DNA from: Shewanella dokdonensis
GTDB lineage: Bacteria > Pseudomonadota > Gammaproteobacteria > Enterobacterales > Shewanellaceae
Assembly (NCBI RefSeq): GCF_018394335.1
Contig: NZ_CP074572.1
Span: 2,232,001-2,296,000 of the forward strand
Direction of reading: 5' to 3'
DNA: 64,000 nucleotides
Shown here: positions 30,151-39,482 of the stretch, one piece after another
Position numbering within the stretch: position 1 is the first letter of the stretch
Layout: every line of letters starts with the position of its first letter
Notes under the pieces: generated by a model
The model's input: the letters and a program-made list of their open reading frames with translations, nothing else
What the model was told of the DNA's origin: nothing
Databases searched by the model: none
Made by a program: the position numbers and the translations under genes

Positions 30151-31046
30151 ATGGATGTTTTACAGGCAATGAAAACCTTTACTGCCGTTGTGGAGGCGGG
30201 AAGTTTCGTTGGTGCCATGAGTGCTATTGGCCTGTCAAAACCGGCGGTATCGCGGCATATAGCCGAACTTGAGCAACACTTAGGTTCGCGCCTGATCCAG
30301 CGTACGACCAGGCGGCTGTCCCTGACACGCGAGGGGTTATCGTACTATCAGCGCTGTAAAGAAATCTTGTTAGCGGTGCGTGAAGCCGAGGCCGAAGTCG
30401 GCGCGAGTACTGTTGAAGTTCAGGGGAGTTGCGAATTGGCGCACCACAGACTTTTGGTTTATTACATCTGGCTGCGTTATGGGGACGTTTTGCCGCGCTG
30501 TATCCACAGGTTTCTCTCGACGTGGAATTATCTGATCGCATTGTGGATGTTGTGGAAGAGGGCTATGACCTCGTTGTTCGTATTGCACGACTTCCCGATT
30601 CTAGCTTGATCAGCCGCCCATTAGCTTACACCAATATGGTGTTGTGCTCATCGCCACAGTATTTGAGTAAACGCGGTTATCCGCAGCGTCCTGAAGATCT
30701 TGTCAAACATGACATTATTTCCTACAGCTATTGGTCTGCTGGCAATGCTTGGAGTTTTCATGGGCCCAGAGGCGAGGTGACCGTGAATGTTCATTCGCGT
30801 ATTAAAACCAATAGCGGTGATACATGCCGCGCTGCCGCACTTGCCCATCAGGGGATTGTGTTACTGCCTGACTTTTTGATATACCAAGATCTGCGTTCCG
30901 GGCGTCTGGAAGCGTTGCTGCCTGGGTATCGAGCGACAACCTTGGGCATTTTTGCACTATATCCAACGCGGAAACAGCTGCCGCTGAAGGTACGAAAGCT
31001 GGTGGACTTTCTGGTGGAAGAATTTCGAATACCGCCATGGCAGTGA
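30151..31046 (+). CDS. LysR-family transcriptional regulator (one frame change)
   Basis: About 298 residues after adding one G to the run at 30423-30426, which reads VEVQGELRIGAPQTFGLLHL across the break. N-terminus: MDVLQAMKTFTAVVEAGSFV, with the helix-turn-helix SKPAVSRHIAELEQHLGSRL and TTRRLSLTREG, typical of LysR regulators of the AaeR/DsdC-like group. The C-terminal half is the effector-binding fold. I use the ATG at 30151 because the family starts there, not the open ATG at 30025. It is divergent from mdaB, the classic LysR-target layout. A relic of a second mdaB lies 218 bases downstream. Confidence 0.85.
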
Positions 31047-31263
31047 AGTATGCCATGGCTATCTGGGTTAAAAAGCGGTGATGAATCGCTAATTTTGTAC
31101 CAAGATTTTTTCTAAAAATTGTTTATAAAATAAATAGTAGTTTGTATTTCTGGCGATGTTACTTGCGGTTCTGCATATCGTTAGCCGTATCAACTTTAAA
31201 ACTCGCTGGCTAGCTGTCATTGCCGATTCTATGGCATTTTGGCATTTGTGTATCCAGGAAAAG

Positions 31264-31372
31264 TTACTGAACATTTTCATCCAGATGCTGTAGATATCTT
31301 GCCGTATTTGTCTCAATTGGCGGGTTCTTTTGGACACTATTTGCCATGAATATTGACCAAGTAGAATTCTCA
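31264..31372 (-). pseudogene. C-terminal relic of a second mdaB
   Basis: On the minus strand this reads FMANSVQKN, then ETNTARYLQHLDENVQ and a stop. This parallels the C-terminus of the intact MdaB (FIANDVQKI, DAARYLQHLQQNIR stop), and the DNA is visibly similar. Upstream similarity fades at about 31372 and no N-terminal part is present. The rest of the gap 31047-31567 shows nothing coding. Confidence 0.75.
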
Positions 31373-31567
31373 AGCAACATTCACAACGCAATAAAGTGTG
31401 AGTACCTGAAGGTCAGTATCAGGGCTAAAGTGCTCATGCTGATACCTGTGGTCAGGTTATCGATGTTAGTTTGACAACCGTCAGTACGGTTCTGACTAGA
31501 ACTATGTATTTTTCTTTGGTAATGTAATTAAAAATTATTATCACTATTTTGTTTCTATCTCTTAAAC

Positions 31568-31903
31568 ATGAGAAAAAGTGGCTTCTTGTATTGGCTGGTT
31601 GGGATCACGCTAATGGCTTTTATGGGGCAGACGTTGGCGTATGGCGCTATTGCGAGCCATATCGATATGATGTCACCAGAGCATGAGCAAGCCTTGCCAA
31701 ACCATAGCCAACAAGCAGCTCAGATACCGCTATGCTGTAAAGTTAAAACCCATTGTTTTTCATGCCATTTCACAGCAATTACCGTGGGACACAAGTTAAC
31801 TATTGATAACTTAATCACGAGTTCAGATGCCATCGCTATGACGGTTGATGCTCGCCTCTTTCTGTTAGTCTTTCCTAATTTCCGCCCGCCAATTTTTGCC
31901 TAG
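31568..31903 (+). CDS. Small exported Cys/His-containing protein, CopL-like
   Basis: A 111-residue protein with an N-terminal signal segment (YWLVGITLMAFMGQTLAYG), a His/Met/Cys-bearing middle (PLCCKVKTHCFSCHFTAI), a hydrophobic stretch and the ending FPNFRPPIFA. The layout resembles CopL-type leader proteins of copper-resistance loci, but no copper transporter follows, so the assignment is tentative. The downstream gene is a cytochrome c with a His-rich tail, consistent with a metal-related theme. The ribosome site is weak. Confidence 0.5.
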   Translation: MRKSGFLYWLVGITLMAFMGQTLAYGAIASHIDMMSPEHEQALPNHSQQAAQIPLCCKVKTHCFSCHFTAITVGHKLTIDNLITSSDAIAMTVDARLFLLVFPNFRPPIFA

Positions 31904-32103
31904 TACAGGACAGTTGTATCTTCAATTTGTGGTGCTCTGAGATTGATAGAAACAACTGCTAGAGATGGGCACCTGAGTGCCATCATCACATCCAACTAAG
32001 TTGTTATTTTTGAACTGATCTGACTCTGGATCATCAGTGTGTAAGGCGTTGCGTGGCAATCATCACGGTTGTCTGTGACGTCGTACAAAATGGTTACGAC
32101 ACA

Positions 32104-32672
32104 ATGAAAAGCATAAAACATTACTTACTGACTTTTATATTATTTATAACACTCCTATGTTTGATAGCGGCAGGGATAATCTACTCTGGTTTCTATAACA
32201 TTGGTGCAGACGCGCCTCATGTAAAACCCGTGTATGAAGTTTTAAAAGTGTTACGTCAAAGCTCAATTGAGCAGCATGCCAAAGATATCCTAGTACCAGA
32301 TTTGGATGATCCCGCCCTTATCTTAAAGGGCGCTGGTCAATATGCTGCCATGTGTACAGACTGTCATCTCGCGCCTGGCAAAGCTACTTCAGAAATACGT
32401 CCGGGTCTTTACCCTCAGCCACCTAATCTTTCGCTGCATCGTGTAGTGCCTAATGAGGTTTTTGGGTGATCAAACACGGTGTAAAAATGAGCGCTATGCC
32501 AGCTTGGGGGTTTAGTCATGATGATCCGACAATTTGGAGCATGGTGGCATTTTTGATGAAACTCCCAGATTTAAGTCCTGCACAATACCAAGAGCTCGTA
32601 GCTAAAGCCCCGCCCGATGAAGATATGGGCGAAGGCAGTAGTCATGAACATAAACACAACCACACACACTAA
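32104..32672 (+). CDS. Membrane-anchored c-type cytochrome with His-rich tail (one frame change)
   Basis: Adding one T to the run at 32459-32463 joins NEVFWVIKHGVKMSAMPAWG and gives 189 residues. An uncleaved N-terminal helix (LLTFILFITLLCLIAAGIIY) anchors it facing the periplasm. CTDCH at residues 84-88 is a single haem-attachment site and MSAMPAWG offers the axial Met ligand of class I cytochromes. The C-terminus ends in SSHEHKHNHTH, likely metal-binding. Role: single-electron carrier, possibly tied to metal handling given the CopL-like neighbour. I chose the ATG at 32104 at the start of the hydrophobic helix. Confidence 0.8.
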
Positions 32673-32717
32673 TTTCAAAGAGATAACCTTACATCATCTA
32701 ACAGATTAGGAAGATAT

Positions 32718-32747
32718 GAGCCATAAAAACGGTCATTTTTATGGCTC
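32718..32747. terminator. Inverted repeat after the cytochrome gene
   Basis: Perfect 12-bp inverted repeat GAGCCATAAAAA / TTTTTATGGCTC with a 6-base loop, 45 bases after the cytochrome stop. It probably ends or stabilises that transcript. It is A+T rich, so weak as a terminator. Confidence 0.45.
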
Positions 32748-32956
32748 TGCAACACTAGATGCTAGAAAAGGTATTTGTACATCACCCAGCGCTGCGCATT
32801 GTCGTGGCAATATACTACACCGTTGTTGTTCGACGATCGGTGGCTGTAACACAGCTGAATCTCATGTTATTGTCGAAAAATTAGGAAGCTCTTTTAGCGA
32901 TTAATCGTTACTGTAAATACCTTACTGAAAAGCTACAGTAGTCACTTTAGCTTTTA

Positions 32957-33634
32957 TTAAATTTCATTATTAAATAAGGTTAATTCATCAAAATAGCTCC
33001 TCAATATTTGGCTCATTTCCATTTCAGCCATGCTTTCATCTCTCTGAATTATGGCATTAACTAGATTTGATCCTTGGTAATCTAAATGAGCTGATATAGC
33101 GTTAGATTGATGCTGTTTTTTAACACCGGAAGTTACTTGTACCAGTGATTGGAATAATCCAATAAGAAAGCGATTATGTGTTAAGTTAGCTATTTTTTCA
33201 GCTAGAAATTGACACGATTTTTTGTTTTCAAAAGCAAATTGTTGGAGAATTTTGGCATCTTCACTCGTACAATTATGTGCAGCCTGTCTGGCGATCATCT
33301 GTCCAATGAGTAACAATGCATATTGCAACTCGTAGAATGAAAATTTCCCAGAGAAAAATAGGTCGTTACATGCTGATTCGACCCGTTCAAAACCAATTGG
33401 TTTAACGAAAGCTCCACCCATTGCACCACGCTTAATATCAACTAAACCACTAGCTTCTAACCCTTTTATTGCTTCCCTTATTGTTGTTCTACTCACATTA
33501 AAATAACTAATTAATTCACTTTCTGATGGCAGTTTTTGTCCTGCCGCATACCGTCCATCTAAAATCGCTGTACGTAACTGAGCATAAATATTGGTGGATG
33601 CCTTGATATGCCCCACAGGTTTGAAGTCTCTCAA
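32957..33634 (-). CDS. GntR/FadR-family transcriptional regulator
   Basis: A 225-residue protein. Residues about 12-75 form the GntR winged helix (IYAQLRTAILDGRYAAGQKL, SESELISYFNVSRTTIREAI, LEASGLVDIKRG). The C-terminal helical part fits the FCD ligand domain of FadR-type regulators, which usually bind organic acids and relieve repression. It follows the OprD-type porin gene on the same strand with a hairpin between, so it probably controls uptake of a sugar acid or carboxylate through that porin. The gene is A+T rich compared with its surroundings. Confidence 0.8.
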   Translation of the reverse strand: MRDFKPVGHIKASTNIYAQLRTAILDGRYAAGQKLPSESELISYFNVSRTTIREAIKGLEASGLVDIKRGAMGGAFVKPIGFERVESACNDLFFSGKFSFYELQYALLLIGQMIARQAAHNCTSEDAKILQQFAFENKKSCQFLAEKIANLTHNRFLIGLFQSLVQVTSGVKKQHQSNAISAHLDYQGSNLVNAIIQRDESMAEMEMSQILRSYFDELTLFNNEI

Positions 33635-33677
33635 TATCCGCTATTCCTCAAATTTTAAATAATTCGTTTTTTATGGA

Positions 33678-33708
33678 ATTCAACCAACTCATAATGAGTT
33701 GGTTGAAT
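33678..33708 (-). terminator. Strong hairpin between the porin and GntR genes
   Basis: Perfect 14-bp stem ATTCAACCAACTCA / TGAGTTGGTTGAAT with a 3-base loop, 9 bases beyond the porin stop. No long T-run follows, so it may partly terminate or trim the transcript before the GntR gene. Confidence 0.6.
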
Positions 33709-33717
33709 CTTTATAAA

Positions 33718-34940
33718 TTAAAATTTATAGATAAATTTTGTTCTTAAGTCAGTAGCATCTTTATCATTGTCTTCATAATCTAGAACTGAAAAATCAACTG
33801 ATAAAGCGCAATTTTTTAAGCTTCCTGGAAAGTTGTAGACTAGGTTGAGAGTCCATTCATCAAGATCTTTTCCAACTTCTGGATTATCAAATGATGTATA
33901 TCTTATCATTCCATCTAGTTGGGTAATTTTATATTCCATACCGATCTGATATGAGTTAGTACCGGCCTCAAAAGCGGCCACGCCAGCAGTTTTTGTTGTT
34001 GTGGTAAATTGATAATATGCTCCTTGTCCAACACCTCTAAAAACGCGATGCTCACCTTCTGAGCCACTTGCAGTTGTATATGCTGCAAAAAATTCGAAAT
34101 TTTTATGGGAGGCACCAACTTTAACCCCAAATAAGTCATTATTAGCAAAATTAGAGTTGTCCCATGAGTTGGTGTAAAATTGCGCAGCAATATAGCTTTT
34201 TAAAGGAATTGGTAATGTGTACTTTATATCTGTATATAATGCTTTAACCTCGTCTACTACATTAGCGTATTGAGCTTGAATTTTGATAATTTTAGATGGT
34301 GACGTGTTTATCTGGGCAAACCACATACCGCTATTGCCAATGTCATAAAATTCACCTGGACGACCTGTTCCTTTTTCTCAAAATCTACAAAATCATTATC
34401 TGCATAATATGATTTATCAGTTCGTGTTTGATATTTAGATACATATCCTGCTGAAATTTCAGTATTTACTAGGCTGTGGTTACGGATTTGATACATTTCA
34501 AATGACTCCTTGATGAGTCTTGAACCAGAGTTAGCAACAAATGGTGATGAAAAATGTTGTCTGCCACCTTTGAAGATTGTATTGCCTAGTGTGTACTTAA
34601 GATAAGATTCCGACAGAATTGCTCCATCTGCATCCATATTACCAGCGGTTTTTGCATCTTTATCATTGATACTATTAATATAAGAGCCTTGAAACTCACC
34701 TCCTAATTCAAAACCATTGAACTTCCCTGTATTGAATGTGATATTTCCCCCATTTGCCCAGATTTGGCTATCATGGCTGCCGTCTTTGTCAAATGTTTGT
34801 ACGAAGTAATATGATTTCATCGCACCATGAACATTTCCAGCAGAAAACCATTGATCAAAACTGGAAACTGTATCATTTGCAAAAACTGAAGTGCTAAAAA
34901 TAAAACTTAGTGTAAATATAGATATATTTTTATTACTCAT
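33718..34940 (-). CDS. OprD-family outer-membrane porin (one frame change)
   Basis: Restoring one base in the T-run 34372-34376 joins two halves across FEKGTGRPGEFYDIGNSGMW and gives about 407 residues. Signal peptide (SIFTLSFIFSTSVFA), then alternating beta strands and a terminal aromatic (KFIYKF) as required for outer-membrane insertion. FKGGRQHFSSPFV and the overall length match OprD/chitoporin-type 18-strand channels for basic amino acids, sugar acids or chitosugars. AAGGG lies 6 bases before the ATG. The neighbouring FadR-type regulator suggests an acidic substrate. Confidence 0.75.
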
Positions 34941-35327
34941 AATTTACCCTTCTACGATTTCATCTAAGTTGCAATGACTTAGATTGGCCCCATACCAATG
35001 CTATTTGCCAATGCATATTATTCACTTCAATCTAACTGTTACTGCTAATGTAGAAACATGCTAAATATGAAGTGAGACCAGAAAGAGAAGAAGAGGCGCA
35101 GCGTTACAACAGCGGGTGTACATGACTATTAATCAAGAAATTAATAGTCAATTACCCATTGTTAATTCACCAAATAACAGCCAATACAGTCCATTGTTTA
35201 GATTGCAATAACAACTGAAGTTGGGGAGCACAACAACATAACAGCTGTTAACGCAAAATTGGCTGAAATTTATTCACATGGAAAAGTGATATCAACGTAA
35301 TGCTGCACCTCGATAACTCTTTCAAAA
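34941..35327. other. Intergenic region with palindrome
   Basis: No gene seen. It contains the 12-bp palindrome TAACAGCTGTTA at 35239-35250 and the upstream region of the porin gene. Confidence 0.4.
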
Positions 35328-35777
35328 TTAATCTTTGGCTGACAGCAAATTAGTAATAACACTCGTCATAGGCAGTAGTGATAATTTTGTATTAGCACCT
35401 TTATCTGGTGTTAGTGTCAGATACGGATGCTTGAGATACGCATTAGCTTCATCCTCATTATCTAATGGCGGTGGGGCTAAGGTGATTTTCTCAGAAGCAA
35501 TAACTACTTGTAGAAACAGGGGCTGTGACTTTACCCAAATGGATGGGGCATCCGCATTCACACCGGAGAATAGATCTCGATAGCGAACAACTAAAACATG
35601 TGAACCTTTTGGTAATTCTACTGAATGAAGGATGTTGCTATTGGTATGCCCATCTACATCAAGCAACTCTAGCTGGTTAGATAATAAGACTTGAGCGGCC
35701 TGTGTTGGTGAAGTGAAGAAGCTCAATAACGTTAGTGTAGGTACAGCAACTGCTGTAATAGCTATTTTTGAGAACAT
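35328..35777 (-). CDS. DUF2057 (YccT-like) exported protein
   Basis: A 149-residue protein with a signal peptide (LTLLSFFTSPTQAAQ). The body LELLDVDGH, VELPKGSHVLVVRYRDLF, WVKSQPLFLQVVI and LAPPPLDNEDEANAYLKHP follows the DUF2057 pattern. E. coli YccT, the best-known member, is longer (about 220 residues) and has been linked to curli; the shorter C-terminus here may be natural. GGAG lies 8 bases before the ATG. It is a single gene between intergenic regions. Confidence 0.7.
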   Translation of the reverse strand: MFSKIAITAVAVPTLTLLSFFTSPTQAAQVLLSNQLELLDVDGHTNSNILHSVELPKGSHVLVVRYRDLFSGVNADAPSIWVKSQPLFLQVVIASEKITLAPPPLDNEDEANAYLKHPYLTLTPDKGANTKLSLLPMTSVITNLLSAKD

Positions 35778-35857
35778 AACAATTTCTCCAGAATTTTAAA
35801 AAATACAACATCTTAGTTCAAAGCTTTTGGCTTATCAGACGATTGTTTTGATCAAAA

Positions 35858-36217
35858 TTACTGGATGTTTGGCGGTGGTGTTTGTACGCCTACAGTTATG
35901 GAGCGAATGCTCCAAGTCGAGCAAGAAATTTCCTGTGTTAACGTTGGTTGAATTTGGAGGGGATTAATTGGCGATATGATAGAAACTAAACTACTGCAAT
36001 GGCTTGAACAATGTCCTAGTTGACCACAGCCACTTTTATTCATATCACATTTACATCCTTTTCCCCCTTGACAGCAGTCAGTGGGAGTTTGAAATTTATG
36101 TATTTGCGAAGTTTCTGTCACTTGCTGCGACATTGGCATAGCAAAAACCAGCCTAGGAACAATAGCCTGACTAGTTAGCATTATCAGCAATGTCATTAAT
36201 AACAGCAAATTACGCAT
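35858..36217 (-). CDS. Small exported cysteine-rich protein
   Basis: A 119-residue protein with a signal peptide (LLLLMTLLIMLTSQAIVPRL) and a cysteine-dense centre: DCCQGGKGCKCDMNKSGCGQ, then LGHCSSHCSS. Ten cysteines with two histidines suggest metal binding. Its layout parallels the CopL-like protein at 31568 (signal, Cys cluster, hydrophobic stretch, Pro-rich end PPPNIQ). A perfect FNR-type site lies about 95 bases upstream, so it may be induced or repressed without oxygen. I do not recognise a named family. Confidence 0.55.
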   Translation of the reverse strand: MRNLLLLMTLLIMLTSQAIVPRLVFAMPMSQQVTETSQIHKFQTPTDCCQGGKGCKCDMNKSGCGQLGHCSSHCSSLVSIISPINPLQIQPTLTQEISCSTWSIRSITVGVQTPPPNIQ

Positions 36218-36312
36218 ATTGAACGCTATCTATACTGTTGCAGAAATCCGTTGGCAAGTTGCCATGTTTTAGCTAAAAACGTCAAGGACTAAATAGATTA
36301 AACTAGGTGTAA

Positions 36313-36326
36313 TTGATCATGATCAA
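36313..36326. promoter_or_regulatory. FNR/EtrA-type binding site
   Basis: TTGATCATGATCAA matches the FNR consensus TTGAT-N4-ATCAA perfectly, inside a 16-bp palindrome. It lies 95 bases upstream of the cysteine-rich protein gene. Shewanella EtrA and Crp bind related sites, so the exact regulator is open. The rest of the gap 36218-36825 shows no gene. Confidence 0.7.
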
Positions 36327-36825
36327 TATTTGATTTTTAGATTTACAATTCCGCGGTTATTTCTGATATTACTGCCAGATCAACGTTTGGGGGAATTCTT
36401 TTAGTCCAAGTGTGTAGCCCACTCATTAATGTCATTTAGAAGGCAATAAACGGTATATGTGCTCTTTAGGAGGGTGCTTATTATTGTAATCTAACTCGTT
36501 TAAGTCATGAGCTGCGATTGGTCGTGAACCGGAAACTCGATAGTGTGCGTTATCTGCTCAGATTGTCTCACTCTCCCAGAATATAATTGTAACGCACGGT
36601 ATTAACCCACGACTAGCCAACTCTTGGCCATTGGCTGCCCTGATACTGCTTTAACAACTATATCCAACTCAAGATTAAATCGCTTCTCTCTGGAGATTAT
36701 TGTCATAAGTATGTTTGTCGGTTTCATCGCATAAACAGCTTCTAGCAGAGAAGGAAAAAGCCAAGATCGTTTGAGATATTGGCTTAAGCGACACCGTCTA
36801 TAGGTTGAATCTATCGGTTCAATGA

Positions 36826-38426
36826 TTAACCATCAATATCAACAAACAGTGGATTTGAATAGAACCACAAATCTGCGTAGTTACGTTCATTTAGCTGTTC
36901 AAAATAATCCGGATTGGCACCATCAACATTTGCGGAACGTTGCGGTTCGCCATTAACGATTAAACCGGCCACGTTATACGCTAAATTTGTGCCTCGCAGA
37001 CGGAAGTACTGATCCTTGGCGGCGGTAAAGGTATAGGTCATGGTTGTATAACCATCGCTATCCACCGTCCAGTCTTGGGCTGAAAATGAACGGACAACAT
37101 GGGCGGAGGCATTTGTTGAGTTATTGTACGCATCTGTACCCGGCAGGGCTTTCTCGCCAACATCACCTACGATTAAATCGATATGATTCACGCCAGGATT
37201 GGTTGCTGCATAAATTTCATTATTAACAACCGCTTCTCGGTTATTGGTGGCTGGAGATTTAAAGCGAATCGTGATGGTTACGGCTTCGCCTTGCTTGGCA
37301 CTTAATGTTTGACCCATAGTGACCGAGTCTCGTGCCTTATTTGATGCTTTAAAGTCAAGGGCATTGATTAAGTCGCCATAAGTGCCCCACATATTGCCCG
37401 TGTGCATTGCATTCAGTAGCGTTTGTGCTGAGATAGGATCTGCCGCCGCGGTTTTATTATCAACCCAGGTGTAGGTTTTGGCGTATTCCCCAGGATAATA
37501 GCCGCTGGCATAGCTGTCTCTGGTTTTAAAATGGTGATCAGAGTTGGCCACGTTCCAAATTTTACGTCCTTCCCCGAGCAATGCATCCCACCAACCGCCA
37601 ACTTGAGCCACCGTAGGATCTACACCGCCATAAACACCATCAAAACTGCTGTCGGCATAATCACCGCGGTGATCAGTAAACTGGTTACCTACCATCCCTT
37701 CAATCAAGAAGAACACATCCGGTGCGGCATTATTTAAATCGCGAACATCAGCAATGGTATAACTACTCGCATAGCGCCGAGGATGGTTGAGCATGCCAAA
37801 ACTGGAAGTTGGGAAGTGCTCTTCAAGCCAGGTTAATGCCGCAATGGCATCATCATGGGTTTGATTTTGCCGCGTAATTCCAGCTTCGTTCCATTGATTC
37901 ACATCGTCAACATTGAAATCTGACAGAGTATTTTTACTGCTGAAACGGTATTCAAATTCTTTAACTGCGGCTAGTCTTTGTGCTTGATCTGCATCGTCCC
38001 AAATGATGCCAATGCCATAATGCTCATGTGTTGGCATGTCCCACTCAAAGGAAGAAAAATCAGTTTGTTTGGATATTGTTCGGCTTGTAATGACTTAATG
38101 GCCGGTAATTCGTAACGGCTTAACGCGTCATAATACAGTAGACCGCCGACATCATTATCGTCATTGTCCTGACTATTATTGCGCATGTGGTTTGAAATGC
38201 TGACATAGTCCAAACCAAAAGAGTTAAACGACTTATTTAGCACATCGGTTAGTGGTGAGCGCGCATCTTGCGAAACCGCCGTATGCACATGAATATCACC
38301 ACTTAACCAACGTCCTGACGTGGTTACCGTATCATCGGTATTGTCATTACTACCAGAGTTGCAACCTGCTAATAACACCCCAACAATCGCTACCTGTAGT
38401 AGCGAAACAGCTGTTTTCGATTTCAT
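36826..38426 (-). CDS. PHP-domain metallohydrolase-like lipoprotein (one frame change)
   Basis: Adding one base at the A-run 38055-38059 joins KLIFSSFEWDMPTHEHYGIG and gives 533 residues. The signal peptide ends in LAGC (lipid Cys at residue 22). WLSGDIHVHTAVSQDA carries the first His pair, DYVSISNHM, FGMLNHPRR and NVANSDHHF further metal ligands of a PHP-type (CehA/McbA-like) metal-dependent hydrolase. The C-terminal 200 residues are beta-rich. It is probably an exported phosphoesterase; substrate unknown. It is on the same strand as, and downstream of, the orphan response regulator, 246 bases away. Confidence 0.65.
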
Positions 38427-38672
38427 AGTTTTCCATTGTACTCATAAAAAGACAATGGCCATGTTATTAGCGAAAAGTTTCAATACTTTTAAACATTTAT
38501 AAAATCTTAATGAAAACCTTAATCATCGATTATATGGCGATTTTCTCGGCAGCCGCGAAGTGTAAAGCTTAGTTTCGAGTCTTGCTGATGGGGGATGTTA
38601 TACCTCGGGGTTCAACCCGTTCCTGCTAATGCTCAGCTGTCGCTCGGCAGTTACTTGTTCGTTACCCTTGCC

Positions 38673-39359
38673 TTACTCGTTATCACTGTCATCTTCTACC
38701 AGGCTGTACCCCATGCCACGTACCGTTTTTATCCGAATGTGGTCACTTTTTTCTGCCAGATTTTTACGTAGGCGTGAGATTTGGGACTCCAATGAATTGG
38801 AGGTAACAAACTTATCGTAACCGTATACCCGAGCTTCTAACGCTTCCCGGGTAACCAGGGTTCCTGGTCTGGTCATCAGTGCTTCTAACACCAAAGCTTC
38901 GGTACGTCTGAGCAGCAAAGGCTCTTTATTCAATGTGAAGGTGTGGCTGATGGAGTTGTACACCAAGGCGCCAAACTGTTTGGTTTGGGCGGCAACTTCT
39001 AATGGCAACCGCAAACAATTGCGTATCCGAGCCAGTAACTCGCGGGGTTCAAAAGGTTTGGCAATATAGTCGAGCGCTCCAAGTTCTAGGCCTTGAATTT
39101 TGTCATGGCTGTCAGCCAGAGCGGTAAGTAGGATAAAACGCTGCGGTTTATGTTGTGTCTTGGCAAAGTTGAGAATGCTAATGCCGTCCCCGTCTGGGAG
39201 CAGCCGATCAACAATCACCAAATCAAATTCATTTTCCAGTATGGCGACCTTGGCAATCGCTAAGGTTGGGGCAACGTCGACCACAAACTCATGACGTTCT
39301 AAAAACGCGACTAGCGTTTCGGCAATGCCTTCTTCGTCTTCAATTAACAACAATCGCAT
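38673..39359 (-). CDS. OmpR-family response regulator without adjacent kinase
   Basis: A 228-residue protein. The receiver domain (MRLLLIEDEEG, phospho-acceptor Asp51 in IVDRLLPDGDG, KPFEPRELLARIR) is followed by a winged helix (LVTREALEARVYGYDKFVTS, LESQISRLRKNL, VRGMGYSLV). I chose the ATG at 39359, with GAGG 7 bases before it; a longer open frame has no family match. It closely resembles the regulator at 44241. A degenerate copy of the 17-base operator lies just upstream, so it may belong to and feed back on that regulon. No kinase gene adjoins; the kinase at 44908 is the nearest candidate partner. Confidence 0.85.
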   Translation of the reverse strand: MRLLLIEDEEGIAETLVAFLERHEFVVDVAPTLAIAKVAILENEFDLVIVDRLLPDGDGISILNFAKTQHKPQRFILLTALADSHDKIQGLELGALDYIAKPFEPRELLARIRNCLRLPLEVAAQTKQFGALVYNSISHTFTLNKEPLLLRRTEALVLEALMTRPGTLVTREALEARVYGYDKFVTSNSLESQISRLRKNLAEKSDHIRIKTVRGMGYSLVEDDSDNE

Positions 39360-39407
39360 GGCAGACCTCGTCATTAGCTTTCTATGTGACGAGTCTACGA
39401 AGATAAG

Positions 39408-39424
39408 CTTGCATAAAACTGACA
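39408..39424. promoter_or_regulatory. Degenerate 17-base operator before the orphan response regulator
   Basis: CTTGCATAAAACTGACA matches 12 of 17 bases of CTTGCACCAACCTTGCA, in the orientation that faces the gene, 49 bases before its ATG. Its weak half (GTCAG) is the same as in the degenerate M16 site. Confidence 0.35.
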
Positions 39425-39458
39425 AAAACGCCCAGTGTGTAGATTAACTGGGCGTTTT
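39425..39458. terminator. Bidirectional terminator between TonB receptor and response regulator
   Basis: Perfect 12-bp stem AAAACGCCCAGT / ACTGGGCGTTTT with a 10-base loop, flanked by A and T runs. It ends the receptor transcript, so the response regulator downstream needs its own promoter. Confidence 0.85.
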
Positions 39459-39482
39459 AATTAGCATAATTGTTGGTACAGA

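Noticed and set aside
32716..32904. Possible 62-residue cysteine-containing protein after the cytochrome
   Set aside because: A ribosome-like AGGA is present, but the first codons lie inside a perfect inverted repeat and the sequence has no signal peptide or recognisable pattern.
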